DNA from: Carnegiea gigantea | Taxonomy: Eukaryota; Streptophyta; Magnoliopsida; Caryophyllales; Cactaceae | NCBI GenBank assembly: GCA_029747015.1 | Contig: JAKOGI010000128.1 | Coordinates: 799,001-863,000, forward strand | Reading direction: 5' to 3' | DNA: 64,000 bases | Part shown: in pieces, positions 46,987 to 59,703 of the stretch | How positions within the stretch are numbered: the first letter of the stretch is position 1 | How the letters are laid out: each line of letters starts with the position of its first letter | The notes under the pieces: model-generated | What the model was told of the DNA's origin: nothing | What the model saw: the letters and a program-made list of their open reading frames with translations, nothing else | Databases searched by the model: none | Translations under genes and position numbers: made by a program

Positions 46987-47279
46987 ATCTTTGCGACTTC
47001 ATTATTCTTGAAGGGGGGTTGTGAAAATTTCAATACCACTTATTTCTTTCTCTAGAACTGGGGCTGCTACCGCCGCCCCCTAGTTTTGTGTGCATTCTTC
47101 ACCTCCGACGCCGTCGTGGGGCTCTTGTCAACCGTGATTAACTCCTGGCATGCTTCTTCTGTCAACCTATTTGATCTTTGACTTCTTTTGGCCTGAAATC
47201 GACTTATTTTGTCTCACCTATTCTAAGGTTTGTGGTGGTTTCTTCTATGATAAGTTATCTTCAGGTTCAAAGAAAGCTT

Positions 47280-48340
47280 GGAAGCATCTCTCCCTAATGG
47301 TTGAGGAAGAGGTGGTTGTGGAATGTGACAATGAAATCCAAGAAGATCGTGTTGAGCAAAGTGCCCTTTGCCTGTGGGGTAAACTACACACCAACAATTA
47401 CTTCAATGTTCATGGCCATGAAAAATGTTTTCAAGAATAGTTGGAAGCCCTCTGAAGGCATCATCATTAAAGATCTTGACAAAAAGCTATTGACTTTTCA
47501 ATTTTTCTCAGCCTCTGAGAAAGCCTATGTGCTTAATAAGGGTCCCTGGGCCTTCGATGACAACATTCTTCTGCTCAGAGAACTCATAGGGTTTGAACAA
47601 CCATTTGAGATTGAGCTTACTAAGGCTAGGTTTTGGGTTAAGGCCATGGATGTTCCCCTCTAAAGCAGACGTCTTCTTCTTCCAAGATCCTAGGAGACAA
47701 TCTCAGGGTTTTCATCAATTGTGATGAATCCAATCCTTGCTGCACAACTGACAAATCCATGAACTTTTAAGTGGATGTGGATGCTACTAAACCTTTACAT
47801 AGAGGTATAAGAGTGATGGTTAAAGGAAAACCTATATGGATTTCCTTTAAATACGTCAAGTTGCCTGAATTTCGCTACGGGTGTGACAAACTAGGTCATA
47901 CTCAGAAGGATTGCAAGATAGTTGATCGTCCGGGAATGAATTGCTGCTTCAGTATAGCAAATGGCTTAGGGGTTCTCCCATTAAATCCCTGCTGTGTTTC
48001 ACTGAGCATGAAAGGTATGAGAAGAAGGGATTATTTCCAGCCTTTCCTAATAGCAAGTCGGCACTCAAAGCTCGTACCAAGCTGCGTTTTGATAGCGAGG
48101 ACCTTCTCCTAGCGAAGGCCTGACAAATGCTAAAGGTCTTACCCGTGTCTCCTCTGATAATGTGGTTCTCAATTATGTTTTGACCATCTCATCGGGAACT
48201 GACACTTTCAAACAAAAACGACAACGTAAGGGGAAAAGCACAGGAACCGATAGAAAGGTTAGGCTTATCGAGGGTAACAAATTGAAATCTTCAGACGCTG
48301 CCATTCCAATGATAGAGGCTATGGAGCAACCCCGCTAAGA
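47280..48340 (+). pseudogene. LINE ORF1 relic (DUF4283 and zinc knuckle)
   Basis: The frame at 47301-47663 carries KDLDKKLLTFQFFSASEKAY, VLNKGPWAFDDNILLLRE and FWVKAMDVPL, typical of plant L1 ORF1 (DUF4283). After a stop it continues at 47771 with GKPIWISFKYVKLPEFRYG and the knuckle RYGCDKLGHTQKDC, in which the first Cys is Arg (CGC for TGC). ORF1 binds LINE RNA. Confidence 0.88.
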
Positions 48341-48342
48341 GC

Positions 48343-48960
48343 CATGAATGTTATATGCTTAAACTGCCAAGGCTCAATGACCCGAAGGCAGTTATTAAAC
48401 TCCGTAACTTCTTACGGGGACTCTCACCGAGCTTAGTCTTCCTTTCGAAAATTAAGCGAATTATTGTTGAAATGGATGTTATTAAGAGGAAATTGAAAGA
48501 CTTTGATGGTATAGCAGTTGATAGTAGAGGTCAATAATAGAGGTCGTTCTGGAGGTGTAGCCTTGTTGCGACACAAAAATTTGGACATTCAACGCCTTTT
48601 CATGCTGCTTCACCACATCGTCGTGGTCGTGAATGGGCTTAGGGTTACGGAGGAATGAAGGTTTACGGGTCTCTATGGCTGGATAGAGAATCAGAATGAA
48701 GTTCATACTTGCAAGCTCATTCGTGACTTACATAGCAACTCAAATCTGCTGTCGCTCGTGGGAGGTGACCTTAATGAAATCTGGTTTAATTATGAGAAGA
48801 AAGGAGGCCCAGATAAGCCTCAGCACATTCTTGATCTTTTCCATGGTCTCTTCATGTGGCCTTCATAAGCTCGAGTTTAATGGCTACAATTTTACATGGT
48901 GGAATAGACGAGAAGCTAATCAATCTATTGAAGAAAGGCTAGATAGGTTATGTACCATCT
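48343..48960 (+). pseudogene. LINE endonuclease relic
   Basis: It starts MNVICLNCQGS (family NxRG start), then SGGVALL near 48550, GLYGWIENQ near 48670 and GGDLNEI near 48760 (the GDFN metal-binding block). FTWWNRR and IEERLDR follow near 48890. These are the blocks of an AP-type endonuclease that nicks target DNA. Stops and shifts lie between all of them. Confidence 0.85.
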
Positions 48961-49429
48961 AATGCTCCCTCTTATTCCGAGCGGCAAAAAACACCCATGC
49001 TAACGTCAAACTATCTGACAATCTCCCAATCTTAGTCAAGCTCAACGGCAATGGCTGCGGGACTCAATGCACCAAACATGGCTTTAAGTTTGAGAATATA
49101 TGGGCTCTGGACATGGATTGTGAGGAGGTTATTAAATCAGCTTGGAATAAGGAAAATGATGTGCTAATGTCATATCCGTGGAGAAAAAGCTTGCTTCTTG
49201 TGCCGAGGCTCTATCTCTATGGAAGTCGCCTTCCTTTAGACATGTTCAAAGTAAAACTAAGTCATTAGAACTCTCACTTTGAGGGGTCAATGATATTTCA
49301 TGCAGGGAAGAAATTGTACAAGCTATAAGCGACTAAAGAAAGAAAGAGGAGATTCTTTAGCTTTAGCGATCGAGAATTTACTTCCTCAAACATGGTGATT
49401 CCAACTCCAAATGGTTTCACTCTCAAGCC

Positions 49430-50430
49430 TTGGCTAGAAGGGTAGCCAGCACAATCACTAAATTAGTCAATGCAGAGGGGAATGAGCAAACCGAGAATCA
49501 GGCTATCGAGCAAATAGTAGTGACCTACTTCCACAACCTGTTTTCTACGCCAGACCCATCCGAGTTAGATGAGGTACTGCAGCACCTTCAACCCCGAGTG
49601 AACAGTGATGTGCATGTAACCCTACTGGCTCCGTACCGTGAGGATGAGGTCCATTCGGCCATTAAGCAAATCCCTAGTAAGTCCCCAGGCCCCTATGGAA
49701 TGAATCCATTCTTCTATTAGCACTTTCGCAGCATTGTTAGGGATTCGGTGACTAAAGCTGTACTTGACATCTCGAATAGTGCTGATCCTCCCCCCCACTT
49801 TTAATCACACGAACGTCGCCTTTATCCCTAAGAAGTTGAATTTGGTGCATCTATATGACTTTTGGATGATTAGTCTTTGTAACGTCACATATAAAATAGT
49901 CACCATGGTGATCTCTAATAGACCTAAGTCAATTCTCCCGAGTGTGATATCTGAATATCAAAGTGCCTTTATTCCCGATCGTTTAATCACTGACAACATT
50001 TTGGTGGCCTATGAGTTGTTCCATTATATGCATGGCCTTACAGGTTCTAAGGATGCTATGGCATTGAAATTAGATATGAATAAGGCCTTTGTTAGAGTTG
50101 AATGGTTATTCCTGGAGAAAATGATGCTTAAATTGGGCTTTCCTTATATATTCGCAAACCTGGTAATGAAATGTGTTTGCTCAGCTACCTTTTCTTTCAT
50201 TGTAAATGGAGCACCATCAAGCCTTATAGTCCCTAGTAGGGGTCTTTGTCAAAGGGATCCCATTTTCCAATTCTTATTTTTATTGTGCTCTGAGGCACTT
50301 TTATTGCTGATTTCACATGCAGTAGCCTCCAAATCATTTCTTGGCCTCAGAATTTACTCGAATGGTGATATTATCTCTCACGTGTTTTTTGCTGATGACT
50401 TCATACTATTCTGCAAAGCCTCCTAGTAGC
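49430..50430 (+). pseudogene. LINE reverse transcriptase relic
   Basis: Blocks in order: HSAIKQIPSKSPGPYGMNPFF, VAFIPKKLNLVHLYDFWMIS, SEYQSAFIPDRLITDNILVA, ALKLDMNKAFVRVEW, GLCQRDPIFQFLFLLCSEAL and HVFFADDFILFCKAS. The catalytic FADD (50388-50399) is intact. A 220-codon stretch at 49764-50426 is still open. The start of the ORF2 finger region and the C-side are frameshifted. Confidence 0.94.
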
Positions 50431-50989
50431 AAGCTAGAGTTATCAAGCACATCCTTGATTCATATGAGAGATATTCTCTTCAGAAAGTCAATTATGATAA
50501 GACCAATGAAACGTTCTCTAAGGGAGTACCTCATGAACGTTGCAACAAAATTGTGGGTTGCCTCTATATTGAAGAAGTTCTATCCCACGATAAATACTTA
50601 GGGATCCTGCTTATGTTGGCAAGAAAAAGATAAAGCCATTCTTGCACTTAAAGGACCCTGCAAGCATTTATCCTCATGGATGGATCACTTATTCTCTTAA
50701 GCCACTAGGAAGTGCTAATAAAGGTTGTTGCCTAAGCAATCCCAACTTATGTGATGAGTGTCTTCAAATTACCTAAGGACATATGTTCATCCATTCAGTC
50801 TTCTATCAATGGCTTTTGGTGGGGTCACAACAAGGATGACCAAAAGATTCACTAGGTCAAATCATCCAAGTTACAGGATAATAAAGATGATGGTTGATTT
50901 GGCTTCCATGACCTTGAAATGTTCAACGATGCTCTCTTAGCAAAACAATCTTGGTGTCTCATCACTTAACCCCACTCGCTTCCTAGTCG

Positions 50990-52340
50990 CATGCTCAAGG
51001 CCAAAAATTTCCTGGGTTACACCATTCTGGATGTTGGTTTGGGTCACCGGCCTAGTTTTACTTGGCGGAGCATCCTTGGTGTCCGCAATCTTATATTTAA
51101 GGGCTACCGATGGTTGACTGGCAACGGGAGACTGTTATAGTTGGAACGACCAATGGCTTTATGGTTGTACTCTTTTAGTCCTATTAAGCCTTCTAGTCTG
51201 GTGTATGACTCGTCAAAGGTAGCTGATCTTATTGATACTGATTTGGGTCGCTAGAAAGAAGATACCATCTGGTGTACGTTCAATCCCTGTGACGTTGCTA
51301 CTATCCTGAACATGCCGCTTTGTCCATCTTGGCCTGAGGATGTTTTCATCTGGCACTTCACACCAAACAAATTCCTAGTTAGATTGGCTTATTACCTGCA
51401 ACGTCCATCAAGAAAGCCTATGAAGCCACGTCAAGCTCTTCAAGCAACCCATGGAAAAAGATTTCAAACTACAACATTGCTCCCATAATTAAGCTCTTTG
51501 GATGGAAGATGAGCATAGGATCTTTGCCTACCTGCAATAATTTAGCTCCTCACCTGAAGGATTTTAATATGTTGTGCCAAATTTGTGGAGCCCTAGAGGA
51601 CATCGCCTCCCGTGCTCTTCTTAAATGTCCTCTCACTATATAAATCTAGTTTTTTAGCTTATTTGAAGCCGATCTTCGATCTGAGTGGTTTTCTTCTGTT
51701 TTTCATTGCTTTCTCAGCACCCCTACAATTCTAACCAATAATAAATTGGGAGAGTTTTTACGGGTGCTTTGGGAGATTTGGAACTCCAGGAACTACTTTA
51801 TCTTTGGATCCCCAGATCATTCCCCGGAGCGGCTTGCCACCAGGGCCATTGCGTTTATCAAAGGATTCCATGAAGCCAAGCTAGTACCCTCCTCGTCAAC
51901 CAACGTGCAGGACGAGTGGTGGAGGTCCCAGATTCGGATTGTTAGAAAGTTAACTTTTATGGTATCCAGCTACATGACTGGGGACGTTGTCTCGGTTTTT
52001 TTGTGCACTCATTAGGCGACATTGTTTTGGCAGGGTCCAAGCAAGGGGATAGGTTCCACGGTGTATATGTGGCCAAGACTGAGGCTTGTCTTTTCGACTT
52101 ACAGCATGCTCTAAAGGGGGTTTCTGCAGCATTATCATTGAGGACGATGGTCTTTCAGCCATTTCCAAGCTTCACAATAAGTCTCATATACATTCTGCTC
52201 TGGGGTTTTTTCATTTATGAGATTCTTCAAACTGTTGCTAGCTTTTTCTTTTATGCTTGGAGTTGTGCTAATAGGGGTGAGAACCGAGTTGCCCATGAGG
52301 ATGCTCACGTCCAACCTCATGATTCTATTTCTAGGATCTG
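50990..52340 (+). pseudogene. LINE zf-RVT and RNase H relic
   Basis: Broken frames read GYRWLTGNGR near 51100, EDVFIWHFTPNKF near 51335 and FVEP-type Cys-rich remnants near 51580 (zf-RVT). They continue with LREIWNSRNYFIFG near 51760 and end NRVAHEDAHVQPHDSISRI near 52280-52340, the usual RNase H tail of plant L1 ORF2. The C-terminal RNase H is characteristic of this plant clade. Confidence 0.8.
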
Positions 52341-52487
52341 AAAGGAGGATATGCCGATGTCGATCATGGACTTGGCCTCCAACGATATATGTACTTACCT
52401 GAATGACAATCTTGTATAAAGCCCCCCTTTTTGTTATAGAAAAAAAGCTTAATAGACAACAACAAAAAAATCTTTGCAATTTTATTA

Positions 52488-53884
52488 GAAAACAAGTCAA
52501 ACTAAGCTAACAAGTGTAACAATTAAAAATAAAATCCAAAATCTAAAAAAAGAGATTCAAGCCTCAGCCAAATGCTTTGTATATTAATTCTACAACTACC
52601 TCAGTCATTTGTTGTAGATGACTTGATATGCAACATATAATAGTTCTGTACATAGTTGTAGTTGCCGCTACCATCACAATCGCATTTGCAATGTTGGGCG
52701 TACCTTCAATTGCATCCCGTCTTCCTAGGTGTTTAATATTATTTTCAATAGTAGATACGCAAGTAGTAGCACTAATAATGACAATAATTTCATAAATAAA
52801 TTAAAATTAATACAATTAATAGTGATAAAATAATCAAGAGAAGAATTTAAAAATTAACAAAATAATACAATTAATTAATTATTTAAAAATTAATAAATAT
52901 AATAGTATCACTATTGATAATAAATAAATAAATAAACTATATTAAATAATTATAGTAAATATTACTATCAATAATTAATGAATAATTATTAAATAATGGC
53001 ATTATTAGTAACTATTAATTTAATTAATAATCATTAAATATGATTTATTTATTTATTTAACAATTACGACTAATTTAATAATTATTAAATATAATTAACT
53101 TCTAAAATGGGAACATATTTTAGTCATTTATTTGTATTAATAATGTATTTATTTTTGATAATTATCACTAATTTTTGTTAAAACATTTAATAGAAGGTAT
53201 TTGGCAATAATTAATATAGCCTACCATTAATAATAATGATTTTTGCATGAATAAATAAAATTGACAATCGCAACTAGCTATTATAGTTGGTTGGGCATGA
53301 CAATTTAATGATAAAGTTGGTAATAATAGTAATTAATGGAGCATAAACAATAAAAAGTAGCAGTAGTAACAATAATAATAACAACCACACAATACTGGGA
53401 CCCAACTTTGTCATTATCATCCCTAATATCATTTTTTTTTGTTCTATGCAATTCTACTTCTAATGATCCAAATGGGATGAAGCAATTTCAACATAATTTA
53501 CTGCGTAATTGTCACCACAATTTTCTAATACGATCTCGACCTATTTTTTCCCCTTTTTTTCTTAACAACGTACAAATGCAATCACTTGTGTTATTCATGG
53601 CTTGGTTTCAATTACTTTCACCCCTTCCAACAAGTAGTAGTGGATATAGGAATGAAAACAAATTGTCTTAGTTGGTTCAGATATTACAAGATAAACTATT
53701 ATAAGTAATTTTTATTATTTCCCGCTACTTACCCAACAAGGTAGAGTTAGGGTCAGCCATTGATGATGTATATATGCATTTGCTATGCGCATGTGGAGGC
53801 GATTTGGGCAATACAAACACGAAAACTCTTCCTTACCGTGTCCTTCTCTTTGCTTAATCTAGTCTTTCACAATATTAGAGTACC
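52488..53884. other. Extremely AT-rich DNA
   Basis: At 52790-53120 the sequence is almost only A and T, with recurring AATTAATAAT and AATAATTATTAAAT words. This could be an eroded microsatellite or a matrix-attachment-like region. No gene is visible. Confidence 0.45.
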
Positions 53885-54330
53885 ATGACTAGGAACGGCG
53901 AACCAAAAGATGAATCAAAAGAATTTGTTATAGATAGCCAATCCCCTTATTACTTACATCCTTCAGAAGGTCCTGGGCCATAAAAACTTCAGTTAGGTTC
54001 AATGGAATGAACTACAAACTTTTGAAAAGCTGTCAGAACAATGCCACGATCCAAGAACAAACTTGTATTCATTGAAGGCAAGATAACGAGACTTGAAGTC
54101 AAGGATGGAGTTTATTTGGTGGAAGCAATGTATAGGATGTGGCAAATTCCATGCTTTCTGGTAGATTTTGAATGTAATTGATTCAAAACTTAATGGTAGT
54201 ATTGCTTACACCGAAACTACTCAAGAGATGTGGGAAGATCTTCAAAAAAGATTGTGTAGGAATGTCCCTCACAATACATCATTGACTGGCATGGCTACTT
54301 GTAGCTAGGGCCAAAGGTAGTACAATGCTG
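53885..54330 (+). pseudogene. Copia gag fragment
   Basis: From ATG at 53885 the frame reads PYYLHPSEGPGP before a stop. Other frames continue with RFNGMNYKLL and then NGSIAYTETTQEMWEDLQKR (54193-54255), the standard Gag N-terminal region of plant Copia elements (gag-polypeptide/UBN2 families). No LTR, primer site or pol is recognised nearby, so this is an isolated relic. Confidence 0.85.
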
Positions 54331-56541
54331 ATAACTGGGCGTGACGAGCCGCCTTTGACTAGGCTTTCGCTTACCCTTTTCTTTGCAGTTTAGCGGTTAA
54401 TATAAACTTTGATCAAATATAGTCAAATATAGCTACTATTCATGCATCTCTCCTAGACCAGAGCACTTTGAGATTTTTGACCCTAGGCAGACTTGAAGAG
54501 GCATGTTAACCTATTAGAAGACTCTTATGACTTAGTAATGGGAAGCGAGAAAAAGTATACTCTGATGGATGAAATTTGTCTTTTGTGCTTACTGATAGAC
54601 AAAAATTGTGAAAACTTTGATACATTGTTAAAGCCTTATTTTAATTGTAATAAGTTAACAACTTCATCATAATTATAAGTGCAACAATTATCGGTAATCA
54701 TTATATCTCTCTTTTTATTGGCATTTTGGGAGAGCTCCCTTACATGGTTAACGGCTACAACACATGCCTGCAAGCATCCAATTGTATGCTCATATTGAAA
54801 AAAAAAGTCAAAAAAATTATTTTTTGTTCGCAATGGACAGAATGAATTGTGTCCCCATGGTCAATTCTTATTGGCGAATAATAATAATAGTAATTTCATT
54901 TTTCTGTTTTTCTTGAAATGGATTTTAGTAATACTCTAATCTCAAGTTGATATTTTCAAAAGAAATGATTTTATTAATATATGGTTAACAAAATTCCTTT
55001 TTAGTTCAAATGAAATATATAGGACAGTATAATACAATTACATTATAGAGATCAAATTTGCGATCCAATCCATATGCTTATGTTATTCTTGATTGATAAA
55101 GTTTCTTTGTTATATAATGTGTGTGCTCATGATATTCACATAAAGTTAGATTATTAGGCTTAATATGCGAGTGGTGCTTTTCAAATACCCTATATGATTG
55201 GAGAGTCCCATATTAGAAGTTTGATTGAGAAGGAACATGGCCTATAAGTCTAGTAGGCTACTGCTCCTGGTGAATGAAACCTCACTTAAACTTGTTATCA
55301 TGGCCTATAGGCCATAGTTTAATTGGGGTACCTTCTTGTGTATCGTTGTAGCCCTAGTAGATATTGTTTTTTATGAGTAACCCCAAGTATCTAAAAGGAC
55401 ATTTGTCATCAGAGAAACCTATAACTTAAATGCTCTATTCTAGTAGATGAATCCGTGCCATTTGTAACTACATGAAACTTATAACGACTAGTTGCAAGTG
55501 AATCAATCTTGAAATTTTACAATTGGGATAGTATGCACCAAAATGTGTCTTCTAATGTGGACTGACAACATACCAGTATTTGCATATCTTTAACATCGAG
55601 TGATCACAATGCTAACAAACCTAATGTAAGGGAACAAAATATTCGATTTCCTAGAAGTTTTCTCAACATAAAATTTTTCCTTTAGTAGAAAATACTATTT
55701 TAGGTTTTCACACTTAAAAATTCTCAAAACAAATTCAAATAATTGAGTAAAGCAAAAAATATAAGCTCGAGTAGTTTGTGAGGTTAAGGAAGTACAACCT
55801 ACGTGGTGGCATATTCTCTCACACTAGTCTACTGCCGAAAAATGCATTTAAACTTCAAGGAATAAACATAAGTTTGGACCAAAAGTTGGATCAGCACCCT
55901 GATCGTTCAGGTCTCTAGCCCAATGGCAAGTCTTTGGGCCCTCTGGCTACTGATGTGCGCAATATCGTGCTAATAGGACCATCTTGTGTTTCATACCTTA
56001 ATTGTTAGCCTCACACTAAATATAAAGAATAACTAAGCATATATGTTTAGATTATTAAATGTTTGAGTTTCCAATTATGAATTACGACTCTCATTTCTAT
56101 AGGTAATGGAAAAGACATCAGTTGGATAGCTAGACTTGGTAGAAATTGGCATCTGTTCACTATTTGGCCTATAACTTTCACTTCGCTCGTCCAACTGGCA
56201 TGAGAATATGATCCGTTCTGACTACACTCAACTAGTTTTCGAACATGTAAAAAAATTGCTTTAGTCGGACAATGGAGAAGAAAGTTATGGCAGAAACAAT
56301 TTAGGTTTGGAAAACTATTAGTTTCTAGTAGGTATGATAGTTAGTGCGGCTAAGCTTAGCTGCATCTTTCGCGCCTTAGTTGTTACCCCTAGTAAAGAAT
56401 TATCGGCAAGACCTAGCTTGGGGCCTCTGCATGTCTTCGCACACATGATTATCTTTGTCTTCCCTAATTAAGGTCTACCCCAAAATTAATTGATTTTGAT
56501 TTTACCTGTTTGATAAATTTGATTTTATTATTCTATTAATG
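54331..56541. other. Noncoding DNA, nothing firmly recognised
   Basis: A stretch at 55195-55330 (GAGAGTCCCATATTAG, GGCCTATA(A/G), AACCTCACTTAAACTTGTTAT) resembles the LTR fragment inside the hAT element and may be another worn TRIM-like LTR. Otherwise no frame, terminal repeat or domain was found. Confidence 0.4.
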
Positions 56542-59500
56542 TGTAATACACCTAAATTTTGTTGTTAATTTTGGCTTATGTGGTAATTTATATTTTATGT
56601 GCATATTTTGGGTTATCTATGTTTAATATGCATGTATGTGCTTGAGTTAGTGTTAGTACTATTATGTTTGTGGAATAAATGGATGCATTCTTTGTTAGTA
56701 GCATTTGTACCAAAACCAAAAAGTGGAAAACAGAGATAGAAAAGGAGGTATTTGGACCCACAAAAAAAAAGATAAGGAAAAGGAGGCCAAAAAAAGGGAA
56801 AAGAAAAAGAAAAGAGAAGGGGGGGATTTTTTTTATCACATGAAGTTGGGGGCGTTATTTGCTCTTCTTTCCCCAATTCAACACAAACACACGCACACTG
56901 AGAGAAAGAGAGGAAGAGGAGAAGAGAGGAAGAAGAGGAAGAAGTAGGAGGAGGAAGATGAAGAAAGATTGAGGTTTTGGTTTTGGATAGCAAACCAAAG
57001 TGAGTAATTTTTACCTTCTCTACCCTTAAAATTGATTAGAGCAAGATTAATTTGATGACTAATATTTGAATTTGAGAGATCAATTTAGAATGAAAGCTTT
57101 GAATTTGATGTTTTAGGGTTTAGTATATTAGAACCCTAAATTCATTTGTTAGAAACCCATCACTAAAAGTTTCATGTTTATTTGTGATTTTTGGGTTATG
57201 TAGATGTGGAAGATTCATAGGTGTGCTGTAAATTTGTTTATATATATTCTTAACTATGAATATTTAGTTTGATTGCTTGCATTGGAAGAACAAAATGATA
57301 GAAAATAAGATTAATTCTCGAATTTTTATAGAATTCATGTACTGTTTGGATTTTTCTGAATTATTGGCTATGTCCAAAATTTCGAAAACTTTACTATAGG
57401 TTCTCCACTGTGTTCAAAATTGTCTGTAAATTTTTGTGAATTTTAGAGACATACTTTATGAGTTATGAATTTTTGATTGAAACTGTCTTGTTATTTAGTG
57501 CGAAGATTTGGATGATGTCTGAATTACTATGAGCTATTGGGTTGGATAAAAATTATAAAACTTTTACTGTAGAATATACATGTTATTTTACAATTTTTAG
57601 CTAAGTTTCATGAATTTTGGATTTTTACTTCACGAGTTATGAATTTTCGATTGAAACTATCATGTTTTAGTGCTTAATTTAGGTTGCTGTTTGAATTTTT
57701 TGGCAATTGTTCGCTTGGCTAAAATTCTGGAAATTTTAATATAGGTTCTCTATGATGTTTGTAACTTTTATGGGAACTTTCACGAATTGTGAGAGTGTAC
57801 TTCATGAGTTATAGATTTTTTATTGCAACCATTCTGTTTCAACATATAACTTTGGGAGGTTTCAATTGTTTTTGGAGGATTGGCTTCAGGAAAAATTATG
57901 AAAATATTAAGATAAGTGTCTCCTACTATGTTTTATTTGTCTGCAAATTTTCATGAATGTTGGATGTGTATGCCTTGAGTTACGATTTTTTGTGTGGAAT
58001 GATATGTTTGTTGTAGTTATGGGTTATTCGATTTATAAATTAAATATTTATCATGTTTGTGACTCTTTCACGCATTAAAACAGTAAGGTGTTGTATGATC
58101 TATTCGAAACTTGTGAATTATTTTGGATAGAACTATGCCTTGTTTCAGCTGTATTTTTATTAAAAATTATGAAATTGAGCTTCTTTGAAAAATAAAAATG
58201 TGATTATATGATGATATATGATTTCACGAATGCTAGGTTTTTGGGGAAAGAGGTTCATGTCTTGCCTGAGGCTGTTATAGAGTATTCTAGAGTTATGGCC
58301 ATAAAAGTAGTTTTCTTTGTATTTGGAGCTACGTGGGTCGTTGGTTGGTACTTTGAGTGGACTGCCCGATCTGTCAATTAACTCCTCAGTTTGTGTTATT
58401 TAGGAGCTGTGTGGGTCGCTGATAGCCTAGGATGTGAATGTGACTCTACAGTTTGTGCTTTGAGTTGGGTGCTTGATTGGTACCATATAAATGAGCTACG
58501 GCTGGTCAACCATAATGTGTTTGTCACCCTTGTGTTGTAATTATTCTTTGTGTGGGTCATGAGTTGATTTTTCCTAAACTAAAATGTTTTGTGTTCAGTT
58601 AAGAATATGTGATATATTATGAAGTTGGTCTTGGCTTAGATTTAGACTTTGGATGTGTTATGAAATTAGTTTTTGGCTTGAATTTGGATTTTGGGTTTGG
58701 TTTTGGATTTGAACAATCATTTAGGACATCTATGAGCTTGTGATTATTTTTGACATATATATGTGATTCATAAGTAGAAATATATTATGTGTTTATAGCA
58801 AGTACGTGAACTTTTGTGAGAAAGTTGCTTTGACATATGTGCTAATTACGGTTATGGGCAGGCTGTTAGCTTGCTTAGCAAACTTTGGTTTCTTTTGGAC
58901 TCCAGTGAGGAGTAGGAGCCCAAATGATATGGTTATATGAGATAATCATGGTTAGTTTAGTAAATAGACTAATATCAGAGTTTGTTTAGGGACTTAAGTA
59001 AAAAAGAAGGTCCTTGAATCGCACTTGGTATGGGACTAGTACGACTAAGTTAGCCTAATTGCATACCCCATGACATATATATGTGTGTGTGTTTTTTGAA
59101 GTTTGTGAGCATGTTAGATATGAAAGATATGAGTTTATTTCAATCTCTGAAGCATGAGCATGTTCTTATGTCACCTTTTATATGCTATATGTTATGCTCT
59201 GTTTATGTCTCATAAGATATGCGTATTTTGTGATTATGTGCTAACCGATTAATGTGTAAAATATAACAATGGGAAAGATAAGGGTTATTTATTGGGCTCA
59301 AGGAGCTCATGACCTCACCATTTTTCAGATTTTTGGAAGCAAAAAGAGACCACGAGAATACTGAGAGAGGTAGCTAGTTGTGAAATATTTTTGAAGAATC
59401 TAGTTGGGGATGTAGGTCTCGTTGTATGTTTATGTTATGGATTATGTTTCGTAAACACAGTTCTGAATGCATTTTTGGTTTGCACATGTGTAAGACTATT

Positions 59501-59699
59501 AGGAATATGATTTAAGTATGTATGTAATGTATGTTTTAGAATCACCTTGCCATCTTTAGTTAGATTTCAATAAGAGCTCCCGCTACTATTACCTATTAAT
59601 AACTTAATTATGATTAAGAAGTTTAGATAGCTTTGTGGGTATTTCTAGTGGGACATTCATGGTGGGGATGCGTCTGCCCCCTTCGAGCGGGGCATTACA
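56542..59699 (+). mobile_element. Solo LTR of a Ty3/Gypsy element, 3158 bp
   Basis: It begins TGTAATACACC and ends GGGGCATTACA (inverted TGTAATGCCCC), the TGTAA...TTACA form common in plant Tekay/Del-type chromoviruses with long LTRs. It is flanked by AATG on both sides (56538-56541 and 59700-59703); a fifth base does not match. A purine-rich tract at 56705-57000 and about 170-bp tandem repeats at 57340-58000 lie inside. No internal region is present. Confidence 0.8.
57340..58010. repeat. Four degenerate tandem units of about 170 bp within the solo LTR
   Basis: Each unit has a TATAGGTTCTC-like block, then TTTCA(T/C)GAAT, ACTT(C/T)A(C/T)GAGTTATGAATTTT and GATTGAAACTRTC, then GTTTTAGTGC. Anchors fall near 57430, 57598, 57772 and 57941, giving spacings of about 168-174. 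Similarity is high between the first two units and lower after that. Confidence 0.75.
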
Positions 59700-59703
59700 A
59701 ATG

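Larger units (their letters stand above)
47005..52469 (+). mobile_element. Full-length, decayed L1-type LINE, about 5.5 kb, 18-bp TSD
   Basis: Flanking sequences ATCTTTGCGACTTCATTA (46987-47004) and ATCTTTGCAATTTTATTA (52470-52487) match at 15 of 18 positions; all three differences are C/T or G/A. The element has a GC-rich 5' region, an ORF1 with DUF4283-like domain and zinc knuckle, then endonuclease, reverse transcriptase, zf-RVT and RNase H, and ends in A-rich sequence. This is the plant L1 plan with a C-terminal RNase H. Many stops make it inactive. The complete 5' end is uncommon, since most LINE copies are 5'-truncated. Confidence 0.92.

Noticed and set aside
47150..47440. 96-codon plus-strand frame at the start of the LINE
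   Set aside because: It overlaps the DUF4283 frame in another phase, and only the latter carries family motifs.
52003..52500. Overlapping 112- and 121-codon frames on opposite strands
   Set aside because: The plus-strand frame includes the LINE RNase H tail plus out-of-frame sequence; the minus-strand frame is its shadow.
56613..56993. 126-codon minus-strand Ser/Phe/Leu-rich frame
   Set aside because: It is the complement of a purine-rich tract inside the Gypsy solo LTR. Composition comes from the tract, and no signal peptide or domain can be defended.
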